Assembly (NCBI RefSeq): GCF_014202335.1
Contig: NZ_JACHGP010000007.1
Coordinates: 124,001-188,000, forward strand
Source of the DNA: Mycobacterium sp. AZCC_0083
Lineage (GTDB): Bacteria > Actinomycetota > Actinomycetes > Mycobacteriales > Mycobacteriaceae
Length of the DNA: 64,000 bases
Reading direction: 5' to 3'
In this document: in pieces, positions 53,577-62,180 of the stretch
Position numbering within the stretch: the stretch's first letter is position 1
Layout of the letters: the number at the start of each line of letters is the position of its first letter
Notes under the pieces: model-generated
Databases searched by the model: none
The model's input: the letters and a program-made list of their open reading frames with translations, nothing else
What the model was told of the DNA's origin: nothing
Made by a program: the position numbers and the translations under genes

Positions 53577-53604
53577 GAAACTGAATCATTCTCAGGTTTC
53601 TGAG
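53577..53604. promoter_or_regulatory. Overlapping dyads between phyH and tetR
   Basis: GAAAC (53577-53581) and GTTTC (53596-53600) bracket GAATCATTC, which is itself symmetric, and CTCAG (53591-53595) pairs with CTGAG (53600-53604) around GTTT. The nested symmetry in the divergent gap suggests a TetR operator serving both sides. Confidence 0.45.
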
Positions 53605-53658
53605 CCGCTGCCGATCGGTAAAGAGCACGTAACCGCCGCAGCCTCGTTGTCGCAGCTC

Positions 53659-54282
53659 ATGGTGCCGGTGATGTCGCAAGTCGGTGCTCGACGCTCGGCC
53701 ACCCAATCCCGCAGCCAGGAGAAGATGAAGCGCGTCCTGCGCGCCACCGCCGCACTCCTCGACCAGAGCGGGGCCGAGGCCGTCACCACGACCGCGGTGG
53801 CCGCGCGCGCCGAGGTGTCCATCGGTTGGCTATACAACTTCTTCGACGACCGCCAGGCGCTGCTCGAAGAGATCATGGTTACCGGGTTGGTAGACCTCGA
53901 CGGTCGCTGGGAAGAAGTTGGTTTCAGCCTGGGCGGCCCTGATTGGCGGACCCGAGTGGCAGCGGGCCTTGACGTCGTCATCGACTTCTTCGACGCCTCA
54001 CCGGGTTTCAGATCGTTATGGTTCTCCGCCGATTTCAGCGGTCGCATGCTGCAGGCCAACCGACTTCACGATGACGCCCTCGCCGCCTACCTCGCGGCGA
54101 GCGCGACCGCGATCCGGCCCGATGCGCCCGACGTTCCCCTACGTGTCGTCACGCAGGTTTTCGTCGGCATGATCGACAAGGGACTCGACCTCGCGTACCG
54201 CAACGAGCCGACTGGCGACACGAGCCTGCTAGCGGAGATGTCCCGCGCCAGCGTCGAATATCTCGGCCGCTTCCTGCTGTAG
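53659..54282 (+). CDS. TetR family transcriptional regulator
   Basis: About 207 residues if the ATG at 53659 is used; GTG at 53662 and ATG at 53671 are alternatives and the frame is open from 53521. The DNA-binding domain RVLRATAALLDQSGAEAVTTTAVAARAEVSIGWLYNFFDDRQALLEEI begins about residue 27. The C-terminal half has RSLWFSADFSGRMLQANR and VTQVFVGMIDKGLDLAY. It most likely controls the divergent phyH operon. Converges with the VIT gene. Confidence 0.85.
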   Translation: MVPVMSQVGARRSATQSRSQEKMKRVLRATAALLDQSGAEAVTTTAVAARAEVSIGWLYNFFDDRQALLEEIMVTGLVDLDGRWEEVGFSLGGPDWRTRVAAGLDVVIDFFDASPGFRSLWFSADFSGRMLQANRLHDDALAAYLAASATAIRPDAPDVPLRVVTQVFVGMIDKGLDLAYRNEPTGDTSLLAEMSRASVEYLGRFLL

Positions 54283-54314
54283 AGGCGTGTGGTGGGCAGC
54301 GACAGCTGACCCGA

Positions 54315-55052
54315 CTACGTGATCGCGGTACCGATCAGGGTGCCGACGACGTAGGTGGCACCGATCGCGATCGCGCCGAACGCCAACTGCCGCAAGGCAG
54401 CAAGCCACGTCGACTTGCGGGTGAAGCGCGACGCCGTGCCGCCCGCGATGAGCAGGCCAAGCCCGCCGCACGCCAAGCCCAGCCACAACGACTCGTAGCC
54501 GAGCAGGTACGGGATGAGCGGGACGACCGCGCCGATGGCGAACATCGCGAACGACGAACCGGCCGCGACCCACGGCGACGGCTTCTCGCTGGGGTCGACG
54601 CCCAACTCCTGAACGAGATGGAAGTTCAGCGCACGGGTCTCGTCCCGGTGGATCTCTTCGGCGGCCTTGGTGGCGGTGTCCTCGGTCAGTCCCATGTGCA
54701 TCAGCATCCCGACCAACTCGGCCCGCTCCTCGTCGGGATACCGGCTGAACGACCGCCGTTCGACGCGTACCTCCGACTCGAGTTGTTCGTTGGCCGTGGT
54801 GACCGACGTGTACTCCCCCAGTGCCATCGAGAACGCGCCTGCGAGTAGGCCAGCCACGCCGCTGAGGACGACGGCGTTCGCACTCGCGCTGGCCGCCACC
54901 CCGGCGATGAGGGCGGTGTTGCTCACCAATCCGTCCATCGCGCCGAAGGTCGCGGCGCGCAGCCAGCCACCGGTCACGTCGGCGTGCCGGTGGTCGATTT
55001 GGTGGGGCAGCCCGGTCGTCGCCCCCGGCTCCGAACTGTCCGGCTCGGTCAT
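54315..55052 (-). CDS. VIT/CCC1 family iron-manganese transporter
   Basis: 245 residues from the ATG at 55052; the frame is open far upstream but overlaps the next gene. RAATFGAMDGLVSNTALIAGVAA near 32 and AGLLAGAFSMALGEYTSVTTANEQ near 67 are the VIT1 signatures, with Glu-rich cytoplasmic helices ELVGMLMHMGLTEDTATKAAEEI carrying metal-binding residues, then three C-terminal helices. It should move Fe2+ or Mn2+ across the plasma membrane with protons. Divergent from the acyl-CoA oxidase-like gene by 102 bases. Confidence 0.88.
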   Translation of the reverse strand: MTEPDSSEPGATTGLPHQIDHRHADVTGGWLRAATFGAMDGLVSNTALIAGVAASASANAVVLSGVAGLLAGAFSMALGEYTSVTTANEQLESEVRVERRSFSRYPDEERAELVGMLMHMGLTEDTATKAAEEIHRDETRALNFHLVQELGVDPSEKPSPWVAAGSSFAMFAIGAVVPLIPYLLGYESLWLGLACGGLGLLIAGGTASRFTRKSTWLAALRQLAFGAIAIGATYVVGTLIGTAIT

Positions 55053-55154
55053 GCACACGATTGAACCCCTGCCCGAATTCGGGCGGTCACTCAGGATGCC
55101 CTGGGTTTGCCACATCACAGTTTCAGCAGTCCCGCGGCGGGATACCGTCGAGTC

Positions 55155-57095
55155 ATGACCACCACCGCGGAGCATCTGCGCAAGACGCTGGACGGCCGTT
55201 GGCACGACGCCAAGGAGCGGTCGAGACAGCAGATGTCGAACGAAGTCTTCCGACCGCACTACACCCCCAACACGGTGATCGCGCGGACGAAGGCGCTGGA
55301 ACAGCTGAAGATCATCGCCGCCGCCGGTGCGGCCGAGGACGGCTTCCGCAAGGAGCACGGTGGCACCGGGGACGTCGGCGCTGCGGTCACCACCATCGAG
55401 ATGCTCGCGATGTCCGACCTGTCGCTGATGGTGAAGGCCGGCGTGCAGTGGGGCCTGTTCGGCGGTGCCATCGAGAACCTGGGCACCGAGCGGCACCACG
55501 AGGCGTATGTGCACAGGATCATCGACCTCGATCTCCTCGGCTGCTTCGCGATGACCGAGACCGGGCACGGCAGCGACGTGCAGTCACTCGAGACCACCGC
55601 GACCTACGACCCCAACACCGATGAGTTCGTCATCGACTCCCCGACCCGGACGTCCCGCAAGGACTACATCGGCGGGGCGGCCGAGACCGCCACCGTCGCA
55701 GCGGTGTTCGCGCAGTTGATCACGGCTGGACCGGGTGAGGAGCCGCAGGGCCACGGCGTGCACTGTTTCGTGGTGCCGATCCGGGACGCCGAAGGCAACG
55801 ACGTGCCGGGAGTCACCACGTCGGACTGCCACTACAAGGGCGGCCTGCCGGGTGTCGACAACGGACGCATCATGTTCGACCACGTCCGGATCCCGCGCGA
55901 CAACCTGCTGAACAAATACGGCGACGTGTCGGGCGACGGGACCTACACCTCACCCATCGAGAATCCCAACCGGCGGTTCTTCACCATGCTCGGCACCCTG
56001 ATCCGCGGCCGGGTCACCGTCGGCGGCAGTGCTGCGGCGGCCGCGCGGGTGGCACTCGACATCGCGACCCGGTATGCGTTGCAGCGCAAGCAGTTCTCCG
56101 CGCCCGACGGCGACGACGAAGTCGTGATCATGGACTACCTGGTGCATCAGAGGCGGCTGTTCCCGCTGATCGCGCAGTCCTACGCGCTGCAGTTCGCGCA
56201 GAACGAACTGGTCGCCAAGTTGCACGAGATCCAGACCACCGAGATACCCGACCCCGAGGAGCAACGGGAGCTCGAGTCGCGCGCGGCGGGACTGAAGGCG
56301 GCCAACACCTGGCATGCCACCCGCGCGATCCAGGAGGCACGGGAGGCCTGCGGCGGCGCGGGCTACCTCGCCGAGAACCGGCTGATCTCACTGAAGGCCG
56401 ACACCGACGTGTTCACCACGTTCGAAGGTGACAACCACGTGCTGACCCAGCTGGTGGCCAAGGAGCTGCTCACCGGCTATGCCGACGACATCAAGGGCAT
56501 GAGTCCCGTCGAGTGGGTGCGGTTCGGTGCCAACTTCGCCAGCGAGCGGGTGCTGAAACGTACTGCGGCACAAACCATCATGCAGACGATCGTCGACAGT
56601 CGGCAGGACAACGAGGAAGAGGGCAGCCTCTTCAACCGCGGCAACCAGGTCAAGATGTTCGAGGATCGCGAGGAATATCTGCTGTCGTCGGTCGCGCGTC
56701 GGCTTCAGGGCAAGAGCAAGGAGATGTCGGCCTTCGACGCCTTCAACGCCGTGCAGGACCACGTGCTGCACGCCGCGAGCGCACACATCGACCGCATCAT
56801 CCTCGAGGCCTTCGTCGCAGGCATCGAAGCGTGCGAGGACGACGAGGCGCGCAAACTGCTCGGCACGGTGTGCGATCTCTACGCGCTCTCCGTGATCGAA
56901 GACGACAAGGCATGGTTCATCGAGCACCGGTACCTATCCACCGAGCGCGCGAAGGCCGTCACCCGCGGCATCAACGACCGCTGTGGCGTGCTGCGGCCCT
57001 ACGCCGAGACACTGGTCGACGGGTTCGGGATCCCCGAACAGTTGCGCTACGCCGAAATGCTGCATCCCGAGCACATTCCGGATGCGGACGACTAA
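55155..57095 (+). CDS. Acyl-CoA oxidase-like / large acyl-CoA dehydrogenase
   Basis: 646 residues from the ATG at 55155. It is longer than ordinary acyl-CoA dehydrogenases because of a C-terminal helical domain. AMTETGHGSDVQSLETTATYD (about 146), KGGLPGVDNGRIMFDHVRIPRDNLL and RYALQRKQFSAPDGDD mark the FAD and substrate regions; TFEGDNHVLTQLVAKEL (about 424) carries the catalytic Glu as in peroxisomal-type acyl-CoA oxidases. It would desaturate long acyl-CoAs, giving peroxide or passing electrons on. Its TAA overlaps the mmpL stop. Confidence 0.85.
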   Translation: MTTTAEHLRKTLDGRWHDAKERSRQQMSNEVFRPHYTPNTVIARTKALEQLKIIAAAGAAEDGFRKEHGGTGDVGAAVTTIEMLAMSDLSLMVKAGVQWGLFGGAIENLGTERHHEAYVHRIIDLDLLGCFAMTETGHGSDVQSLETTATYDPNTDEFVIDSPTRTSRKDYIGGAAETATVAAVFAQLITAGPGEEPQGHGVHCFVVPIRDAEGNDVPGVTTSDCHYKGGLPGVDNGRIMFDHVRIPRDNLLNKYGDVSGDGTYTSPIENPNRRFFTMLGTLIRGRVTVGGSAAAAARVALDIATRYALQRKQFSAPDGDDEVVIMDYLVHQRRLFPLIAQSYALQFAQNELVAKLHEIQTTEIPDPEEQRELESRAAGLKAANTWHATRAIQEAREACGGAGYLAENRLISLKADTDVFTTFEGDNHVLTQLVAKELLTGYADDIKGMSPVEWVRFGANFASERVLKRTAAQTIMQTIVDSRQDNEEEGSLFNRGNQVKMFEDREEYLLSSVARRLQGKSKEMSAFDAFNAVQDHVLHAASAHIDRIILEAFVAGIEACEDDEARKLLGTVCDLYALSVIEDDKAWFIEHRYLSTERAKAVTRGINDRCGVLRPYAETLVDGFGIPEQLRYAEMLHPEHIPDADD

Positions 57096-60000
57096 GAGTC
57101 GACCCGTGCCTTGCCCGGCCACCAGATCCGATTTCCGAGCAGGGCCATGGCGGCGGGCACCAGGATGGTGCGAACCACGGTGATGTCGATGAGCAGCCCG
57201 ACGCCGACGGTGAAGCCGATCTGCAGGAGGTTGATCACGCGACCGCTCATCAACGCGAACATGGTGAGCGCGAAGACGATTCCGGCCGTGGTGATCACGC
57301 TGCCCGTGCTGCTGAAGCTACGCATGATCCCGCGGATCATGCCGTCGGCAGATTCGTCCCTGATGCGGGCCGCGAACAGCATGCTGTAGTCGGCTCCGAC
57401 GGCGATGAGCGCCATGAACGACACGGGCAACACCGACCAGTCGATGTCGATGCCGATGATGTGTTGCCACACCAGCACACTCACCCCGGACGCTGCGGCG
57501 AACGACAGGGTGACCACGGCCACCATGAGTACCGGGGCCGCGATGCCACGCAACAGGATCATCAGTACCAACAGCACGCCGAGGATCGCGACGATGCCGT
57601 AAACCGCGAAGTCACGCCACACCTGATCCCTGGTATCGGCCGACAACGACGCCAACCCCGTGCTGGCGAACTGCGAATTCTGCAGAGTCGTTCCGTGCGC
57701 AGCGTTCTCCGCGGCCACGGCCAGGGTCCGGGACGCGTTCAACGCCTGCTCGCCGTACGGGTTGACGTTCCACACCACCACCATTCGCGCCGTCTTGCCG
57801 TCCGGTGAGAACAGCAGTTTCTCGGCGGCCTGGAATGCCGCGTCGTTGAACCCTTGCGCAGGGAGGTAGAACCCGGCGCCCGGGCCGTCGGACGTGTGTG
57901 CGCTCAAACCGTTCAGGTAGTCCGACGCCTGAGTGAGTCCATCGGTGAGCTGGCCGGTCAGGCCAGTCATCTGGTCGACGCCGCCCTTGACCTGATCGAG
58001 CCCTGCGGCGAGCTGAGTCATGCCCGCGGCCAGCCGGTCTGCTTCCCGAACCAGGTCGGCGAGTTGCGCTTGGGCTGCTGCAGGGGACCCGCCGGGGACC
58101 ATCGCCGACAGCTTCTGCAGCCGAGCCAGCGTGTCCCGGATTCCGGGCTGCGCTGCCCGCACCTTGTCGATGGTGTCCTGCGGCACCGCGGTGAGTACCT
58201 GAACCTGACGAAGCGCACGGCCGACGGCGCCGCCGGAAATGGTGTCGAGGTCGGCGATGTCGGATCGCGCCCGATTGCAGATCGGGTTGGCCAGGCACTC
58301 CGGCGACGGCTCGGTGGCCAGCGCAGAGCCGAGCGACGAGCTGACGATGCGGCCGGCGTCGGCGATCTGGGCGTTGGCGGTGATCGCCTGCAGAGCCACG
58401 TCGAGGAGACCCACCGACGAGCTCAGGTCCGACAGCGCAGTCCGCACATCCACCGTGCCATCGGTGAGGGTGGCCAACGTGCCGCTGGCCGCCTGGTACC
58501 CGGCCAGCACTTCGTGCGCCAGTCCGGTGACTTGCCTTATCCCGGAGAGCAACTGGGGCATCTGCGCGCCCGCCGCGCTGGCGCCGTCCCGCAGTGCGGT
58601 GGTCCCCGATGCCAGCCTGTGCAGGTCGGGGTTGGCGGCGTCGACGCGGTCCCTGGCATCACCGAGGCGGCCCGCGACGATACCGGCTTGATAGCCGACG
58701 GTGGTCTGCTCGAGCTGCGTGCCCGCGGGCCGCGTCATCGACCGCACGTAGGCCACTTCGGGGATCTTGGCAATGCGTGCCGCGACCTGATCGAGGGCCG
58801 CCAGGTCGTTGGTCTCCCGCATGTCGTGGTCCGACGTGACGATCAGGTATTCCGGCGCAGCTTCGTTGACGCCCCAGTGGGCGTATGCGCTGCGGTATCC
58901 GGCGGCACTCTCGGTGTGGCCGAGTTGCATTGCGTTCTCGTCGAAGTTCACCCGGAAGGTGAGAAGAACGGATGCGGCGGCCAGCAGCAGAACGAGGGAC
59001 GCCGCGGCGAGCGCACCCGACCGGCGAATAACCGTCGACCCTATCCGGCGCCACCGGCGCTCGTTGAGCGGCCGCGGCTCGGCGTGCCCGCGCGCGCCCA
59101 GCAGCGCCAATAGCGCGTAAGGCAGCGTCATCGACACGGCGAGCGCGATCACGACGGCGATCGCGATCGGTGGACCGGCAGCCCTGAACATGCCCATCTG
59201 GGTGAATGCCATCGCCGTTGCGGCCGCCGCGATGGTCAGCATCGACGCGACGAGGATGCCAGAGACCTTCTGCCCGGCCTGTCCGAGTGCGTCGATGACG
59301 GGCAGCTTCTTGCGGCGGGCCTCGTGGTAGCCGGCAAGGATGAAGATCGCGTAATCGGTTGTCGCGCCGAGCAGCATCGCCGTCATCAGTGCGATCGTGA
59401 AGTTCGACACCACCAGCGTCTCGGTCGCACCGAGTAGCGAGACGATCGGACGCGCGACACCCATGGCGAGGCCGATGGTCAGCAGCGGGATCAGCGCGGT
59501 CACCAGGGACCGGTAGACCACGAGCAGCAACAGGGTGATCAGCAGGACCGACACCGCGGTGATGATCAGCAGTGAGAAGTCCATGGCACTGAACAGATCT
59601 GCGAGCGTCGGCGATGGGCCGGTGTAGAACAGCTCCACGCCTGGTGGCCGTGGCAGCGAGTGGATCAGATTGCGGATCTCGACGGTGTTCTGGTGCGCCT
59701 TGGTCGAACCCACGTCACCGGTGCCTGCGACGACCAGGTTGATGGCCTTGCCGTCCGGGCTGAGGGCGATGTCACGGAGTCGTTCGTTGCCGAAGGTGTC
59801 CAGCACGTAGGCGACGTTGCCGGTGTCCGCCCGCAGATTGTCGACGAGGCCGCGGTAGAACGACTGGTCGTCGGCGCCGATGCCCTGTTCGTCGACGACC
59901 AGGATGCTGCCGATCGCCGACGACTGCGGCACGCCGAACTCGTCGGACATGTGCCGAAGCGTCTTGGCGGCTTCGATGTTGGCTGGCAGGAACGGCGCCG

Positions 60001-60145
60001 AGCGTTCGGCGACGGTGTGCTCCAGCTGCGGGATGGCGAGATTCAGGATCCCGACGAGCGCTACCCAGAAACCGATGACGTACCACGCCCGACGTCCGCA
60101 GAAGCGGCAGAAGGCACCGAACGTCCGGCTGTCGTGTTGAGCCAC
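57092..60145 (-). CDS. MmpL family RND transporter
   Basis: 1,017 residues from a GTG at 60145 with AGGGGG upstream. RND features: TM1 near 22-40, GATTDYAIFILAGYHEARR near 264 and GADYSMLFAARIRDE near 890 (proton-relay Asp-Tyr pairs), and an unusually long second periplasmic domain (about 400-790) with Ala-rich coiled-coil repeats and paired cysteines in PECLANPICNRAR. No MmpS is adjacent. It is divergent from a TetR gene with a palindromic operator between them, so export is inducible. The exported lipid or drug is unknown. Confidence 0.92.
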   Translation of the reverse strand: MAQHDSRTFGAFCRFCGRRAWYVIGFWVALVGILNLAIPQLEHTVAERSAPFLPANIEAAKTLRHMSDEFGVPQSSAIGSILVVDEQGIGADDQSFYRGLVDNLRADTGNVAYVLDTFGNERLRDIALSPDGKAINLVVAGTGDVGSTKAHQNTVEIRNLIHSLPRPPGVELFYTGPSPTLADLFSAMDFSLLIITAVSVLLITLLLLVVYRSLVTALIPLLTIGLAMGVARPIVSLLGATETLVVSNFTIALMTAMLLGATTDYAIFILAGYHEARRKKLPVIDALGQAGQKVSGILVASMLTIAAAATAMAFTQMGMFRAAGPPIAIAVVIALAVSMTLPYALLALLGARGHAEPRPLNERRWRRIGSTVIRRSGALAAASLVLLLAAASVLLTFRVNFDENAMQLGHTESAAGYRSAYAHWGVNEAAPEYLIVTSDHDMRETNDLAALDQVAARIAKIPEVAYVRSMTRPAGTQLEQTTVGYQAGIVAGRLGDARDRVDAANPDLHRLASGTTALRDGASAAGAQMPQLLSGIRQVTGLAHEVLAGYQAASGTLATLTDGTVDVRTALSDLSSSVGLLDVALQAITANAQIADAGRIVSSSLGSALATEPSPECLANPICNRARSDIADLDTISGGAVGRALRQVQVLTAVPQDTIDKVRAAQPGIRDTLARLQKLSAMVPGGSPAAAQAQLADLVREADRLAAGMTQLAAGLDQVKGGVDQMTGLTGQLTDGLTQASDYLNGLSAHTSDGPGAGFYLPAQGFNDAAFQAAEKLLFSPDGKTARMVVVWNVNPYGEQALNASRTLAVAAENAAHGTTLQNSQFASTGLASLSADTRDQVWRDFAVYGIVAILGVLLVLMILLRGIAAPVLMVAVVTLSFAAASGVSVLVWQHIIGIDIDWSVLPVSFMALIAVGADYSMLFAARIRDESADGMIRGIMRSFSSTGSVITTAGIVFALTMFALMSGRVINLLQIGFTVGVGLLIDITVVRTILVPAAMALLGNRIWWPGKARVDS

Positions 60146-60176
60146 AGAAACCCCCTACGCAGAAATCCGGCCAATC

Positions 60177-60192
60177 TAGACCGAACGATCTA
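60177..60192. promoter_or_regulatory. TetR-type operator between mmpL and tetR
   Basis: TAGACCGAACGATCTA is a near-palindrome (TAGA...TCTA ends, CG...CG inside). A related half-copy, TAGACTGATCGGT, lies at 60211-60223, matching at 10 of 13 positions. The first site is 32 bases before the mmpL start and both are upstream of the tetR ATG at 60258. Confidence 0.55.
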
Positions 60193-60257
60193 CCAGCGGG
60201 CCTACGCTAGTAGACTGATCGGTGCACTGCCAACTCGGCCACGCACGGAGGTGTCAC

Positions 60258-60827
60258 ATGCCGGCACGTGATCGGCTCATCGCCGGCGCCATCGAACTCA
60301 TGCGCCGAAACGGCGTCGCAGGTACTGGCCTGAACCAGCTGCTCGACCTCAGCAAGACCGCCCGTCGCTCGCTGTACCTGAACTTCCCCGGCGGGAAGGC
60401 GGAACTGATCGCGAGCGCCGCCATGACGTCGGGTCAGCTGATCACCGACGCCATCGAACGGCTGGCCGCCGACGTCGAGCCGGTGGCTGCGATCCAGGCC
60501 TTCATCGCCATGTGGCGAGACACCCTGACCGGGAGCGACTTCACCGCGGGGTGCCCAATCATGGCTGCAGCAATGGGACGCTCGGAAGCCGCAGAAGCCG
60601 CCGACATCGCCGGTGAGGTGTTCACCGAATGGGAGCAACGGCTCGCAAGCCATCTCGAATCGAGGGACGTCTCACCCGACGAGGCGTCCCAGCTGGCGAC
60701 CCTGACCATCGCGGCGATCGAAGGTGCCGTGGTCATGTCGATGGCGACGAAATCCGATGCGCCGATGCAGCGCGTGGAGGACGCGTTGGTGGGTTTGTAC
60801 CGGCAGAAGGTCGGCTCCGCAGGCTGA
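60258..60827 (+). CDS. TetR family transcriptional regulator
   Basis: 189 residues from the ATG at 60258 (GGAGG ten bases before); the frame extends to 60222. DNA-binding domain MPARDRLIAGAIELMRRNGVAGTGLNQLLDLSKTARRSLYLNFPGGKAEL occupies the first 50 residues; the C-terminal part begins FIAMWRDTLTGSDFTAGCPIMAAAM, typical of LmrA/YxaF-like TetR proteins that sense hydrophobic ligands. It faces the MmpL gene and should repress it through the 60177-60192 site. Confidence 0.9.
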   Translation: MPARDRLIAGAIELMRRNGVAGTGLNQLLDLSKTARRSLYLNFPGGKAELIASAAMTSGQLITDAIERLAADVEPVAAIQAFIAMWRDTLTGSDFTAGCPIMAAAMGRSEAAEAADIAGEVFTEWEQRLASHLESRDVSPDEASQLATLTIAAIEGAVVMSMATKSDAPMQRVEDALVGLYRQKVGSAG

Positions 60828-60829
60828 GG

Positions 60830-61309
60830 CTACTGATTGGGGATCGGGTCGAGCGCCTTGAGCTTGCCGTCGACGATCCGGAACCGAACGGTGCCGATGC
60901 CCGTCGGGCAGCATGCCGGGTCCTGGTCCTGCCGCCACTGGTACTGCACGACGGCGGTGTCGTTGCCCTGCGCCGTCACGTTGGCGTAGGGCCTCGGGTC
61001 CGCGGTAGGTGTTCCGATCGGAGAGTTGTGGTCGAAGAACAGCACCTGCCGCGGGTTGTCAGACGCGTCACCGACCGTGACGACCACCCAGTGCAACTGG
61101 CAGTCAGGAGTGTGACCGCGGGAGGTTTCGCGCCACTGCTGACCCGCGGGCAGCTGGGTGATCTCTTGGGCGACGGAATCGGCGGACGGGCCTTCGGCCT
61201 GCGTGCAGCTCGCCGAACTGGTGGGCGGCGCCGACGGCGGACTCCAGCCGCAACCGGCCGTGATCAGGCCGATCGTCGTCAACATCGCAACGATGGTGCG
61301 GAGTCGCAT
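60830..61309 (-). CDS. LppP/LprE family lipoprotein
   Basis: 159 residues. Signal peptide MRLRTIVAMLTTIGLITAG with the lipobox ITAGC putting the lipid-modified Cys at 20. A Ser/Pro linker is followed by the LppP/LprE pattern, including PDCQLHWVVVTVGDAS, VLFFDHNSPIGT and DPACCPTGIGTVRFRI near the end with its paired cysteines. The family is mycobacterial, envelope-located and of unknown function. Start is supported by the clean signal peptide. It converges on the TetR gene with a two-base gap. Confidence 0.85.
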   Translation of the reverse strand: MRLRTIVAMLTTIGLITAGCGWSPPSAPPTSSASCTQAEGPSADSVAQEITQLPAGQQWRETSRGHTPDCQLHWVVVTVGDASDNPRQVLFFDHNSPIGTPTADPRPYANVTAQGNDTAVVQYQWRQDQDPACCPTGIGTVRFRIVDGKLKALDPIPNQ

Positions 61310-61325
61310 GATGCGAGCCTAACGG

Positions 61326-61401
61326 TGGCTCCCCCGCCTGGACTCGAACCAGGAACCTTCCGATTAACAGTCGGAAGCTCTGCCAATTGAGCTACAGGGG
61401 A
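61326..61401 (-). tRNA. asnT: tRNA-Asn (GUU)
   Basis: 76 bases including an encoded CCA. Acceptor TCCCCTG/CGGGGGA, D-arm AGCTCAATTGGCAGAGC, anticodon GTT in CTGTTAA, T-arm CCTGGTTCGAGTCCAGG, discriminator G as expected for Asn. Position upstream of dnaG on the same strand matches M. tuberculosis asnT from memory. Confidence 0.95.
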
Positions 61402-61572
61402 CTGCCCGTTTGGCCGCGGAACCAGCCCGCTGACCGAGGAACGACTTTAGCGCACGGATCGCCGAACTTTGGCATCGGGCACCGGCCACCTCATCCCGAC
61501 GCACACGCCGGAGTGAGGCAGGATGGAGTCGGTGCACCAACATCTGGGCACCCACCATCTGGGAGGGGTCCT

Positions 61573-61830
61573 GTGATCCGAGCCGCCGTCGTACTGGCCG
61601 TCGGCTACGTCTTGGGAGCCAAGGCGGGCCGACGTCGCTACGAGCAGATCTCCGGGACCTATCACGCCATCACCGGCAGCCCGAGGACCAAGGCCGTGAT
61701 CGACGCCGGACGCCGCAAATTGGCCAGCCGGGTATCACCCGATCCGGCACTGGTGAATCTGACTGCCATCGACGCGGAAACGTCGGTACTGCATCCGGAG
61801 AGCCCGCAGGCCCAGTCGGACGGGCGTTAG
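61573..61830 (+). CDS. Small conserved mycobacterial protein (Rv2342-like)
   Basis: 85 residues from a GTG at 61573 with GGGAGGGG upstream. The N-terminus VIRAAVVLAVGYVLGAKAGR is a membrane-helix-like segment followed by RRRYEQISGTYHAITGSPRTKAVIDAGRRKLASRVS, a basic helical part. No known catalytic motif. From memory the slot between asnT and dnaG holds Rv2342 in M. tuberculosis. Its stop overlaps the next gene's stop (TTAG). Confidence 0.75.
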   Translation: MIRAAVVLAVGYVLGAKAGRRRYEQISGTYHAITGSPRTKAVIDAGRRKLASRVSPDPALVNLTAIDAETSVLHPESPQAQSDGR

Positions 61831-62126
61831 CCGACCGACGAGTTCCAGGTCTGGCCGGGCAGCAGTTGGCCGGTGGTGAGGCCGGTGCCGCCGGCGTTAT
61901 TGCTGGGCCCGTAGACGCCCATGTCCGGGGTGCCCACGTTCATCCCATTGCCATTCGAGTAGGACAGGCAGACGCCGTCCTCCCGGTTGCCGTACCACGC
62001 CAGGCACGCCGGACCGGCGACCGACTCGGTCGCACTGCTGACAGTCAACGAGATGGCGATCGGAGCGGCGACGGCGGCAATGGCCAGTGCGCCCGCTGCA
62101 GCGAAGCGACGTGCTCGGATGGTCAT
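61827..62126 (-). CDS. Small secreted mycobacterial protein
   Basis: 99 residues, ATG at 62126. Signal peptide with basic start MTIRARRFAAAGALAIAAVA, probable cleavage near TESVAGP. The mature part has CLAWYGNREDGVCLSYSNGN with two cysteines likely to form a disulfide, and NVGTPDMGVYGPSNNAGG, then PGQTWNSSVG. It resembles a small exported family seen in mycobacteria, function unknown. It lies between the Rv2342-like gene and dnaG, convergent with the former. Confidence 0.75.
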   Translation of the reverse strand: MTIRARRFAAAGALAIAAVAAPIAISLTVSSATESVAGPACLAWYGNREDGVCLSYSNGNGMNVGTPDMGVYGPSNNAGGTGLTTGQLLPGQTWNSSVG

Positions 62127-62180
62127 GAAGGGCCTCCCAAAAGAGTGGACAGCGCCTTCACCTTAGCGCGAGAGGTCGCC

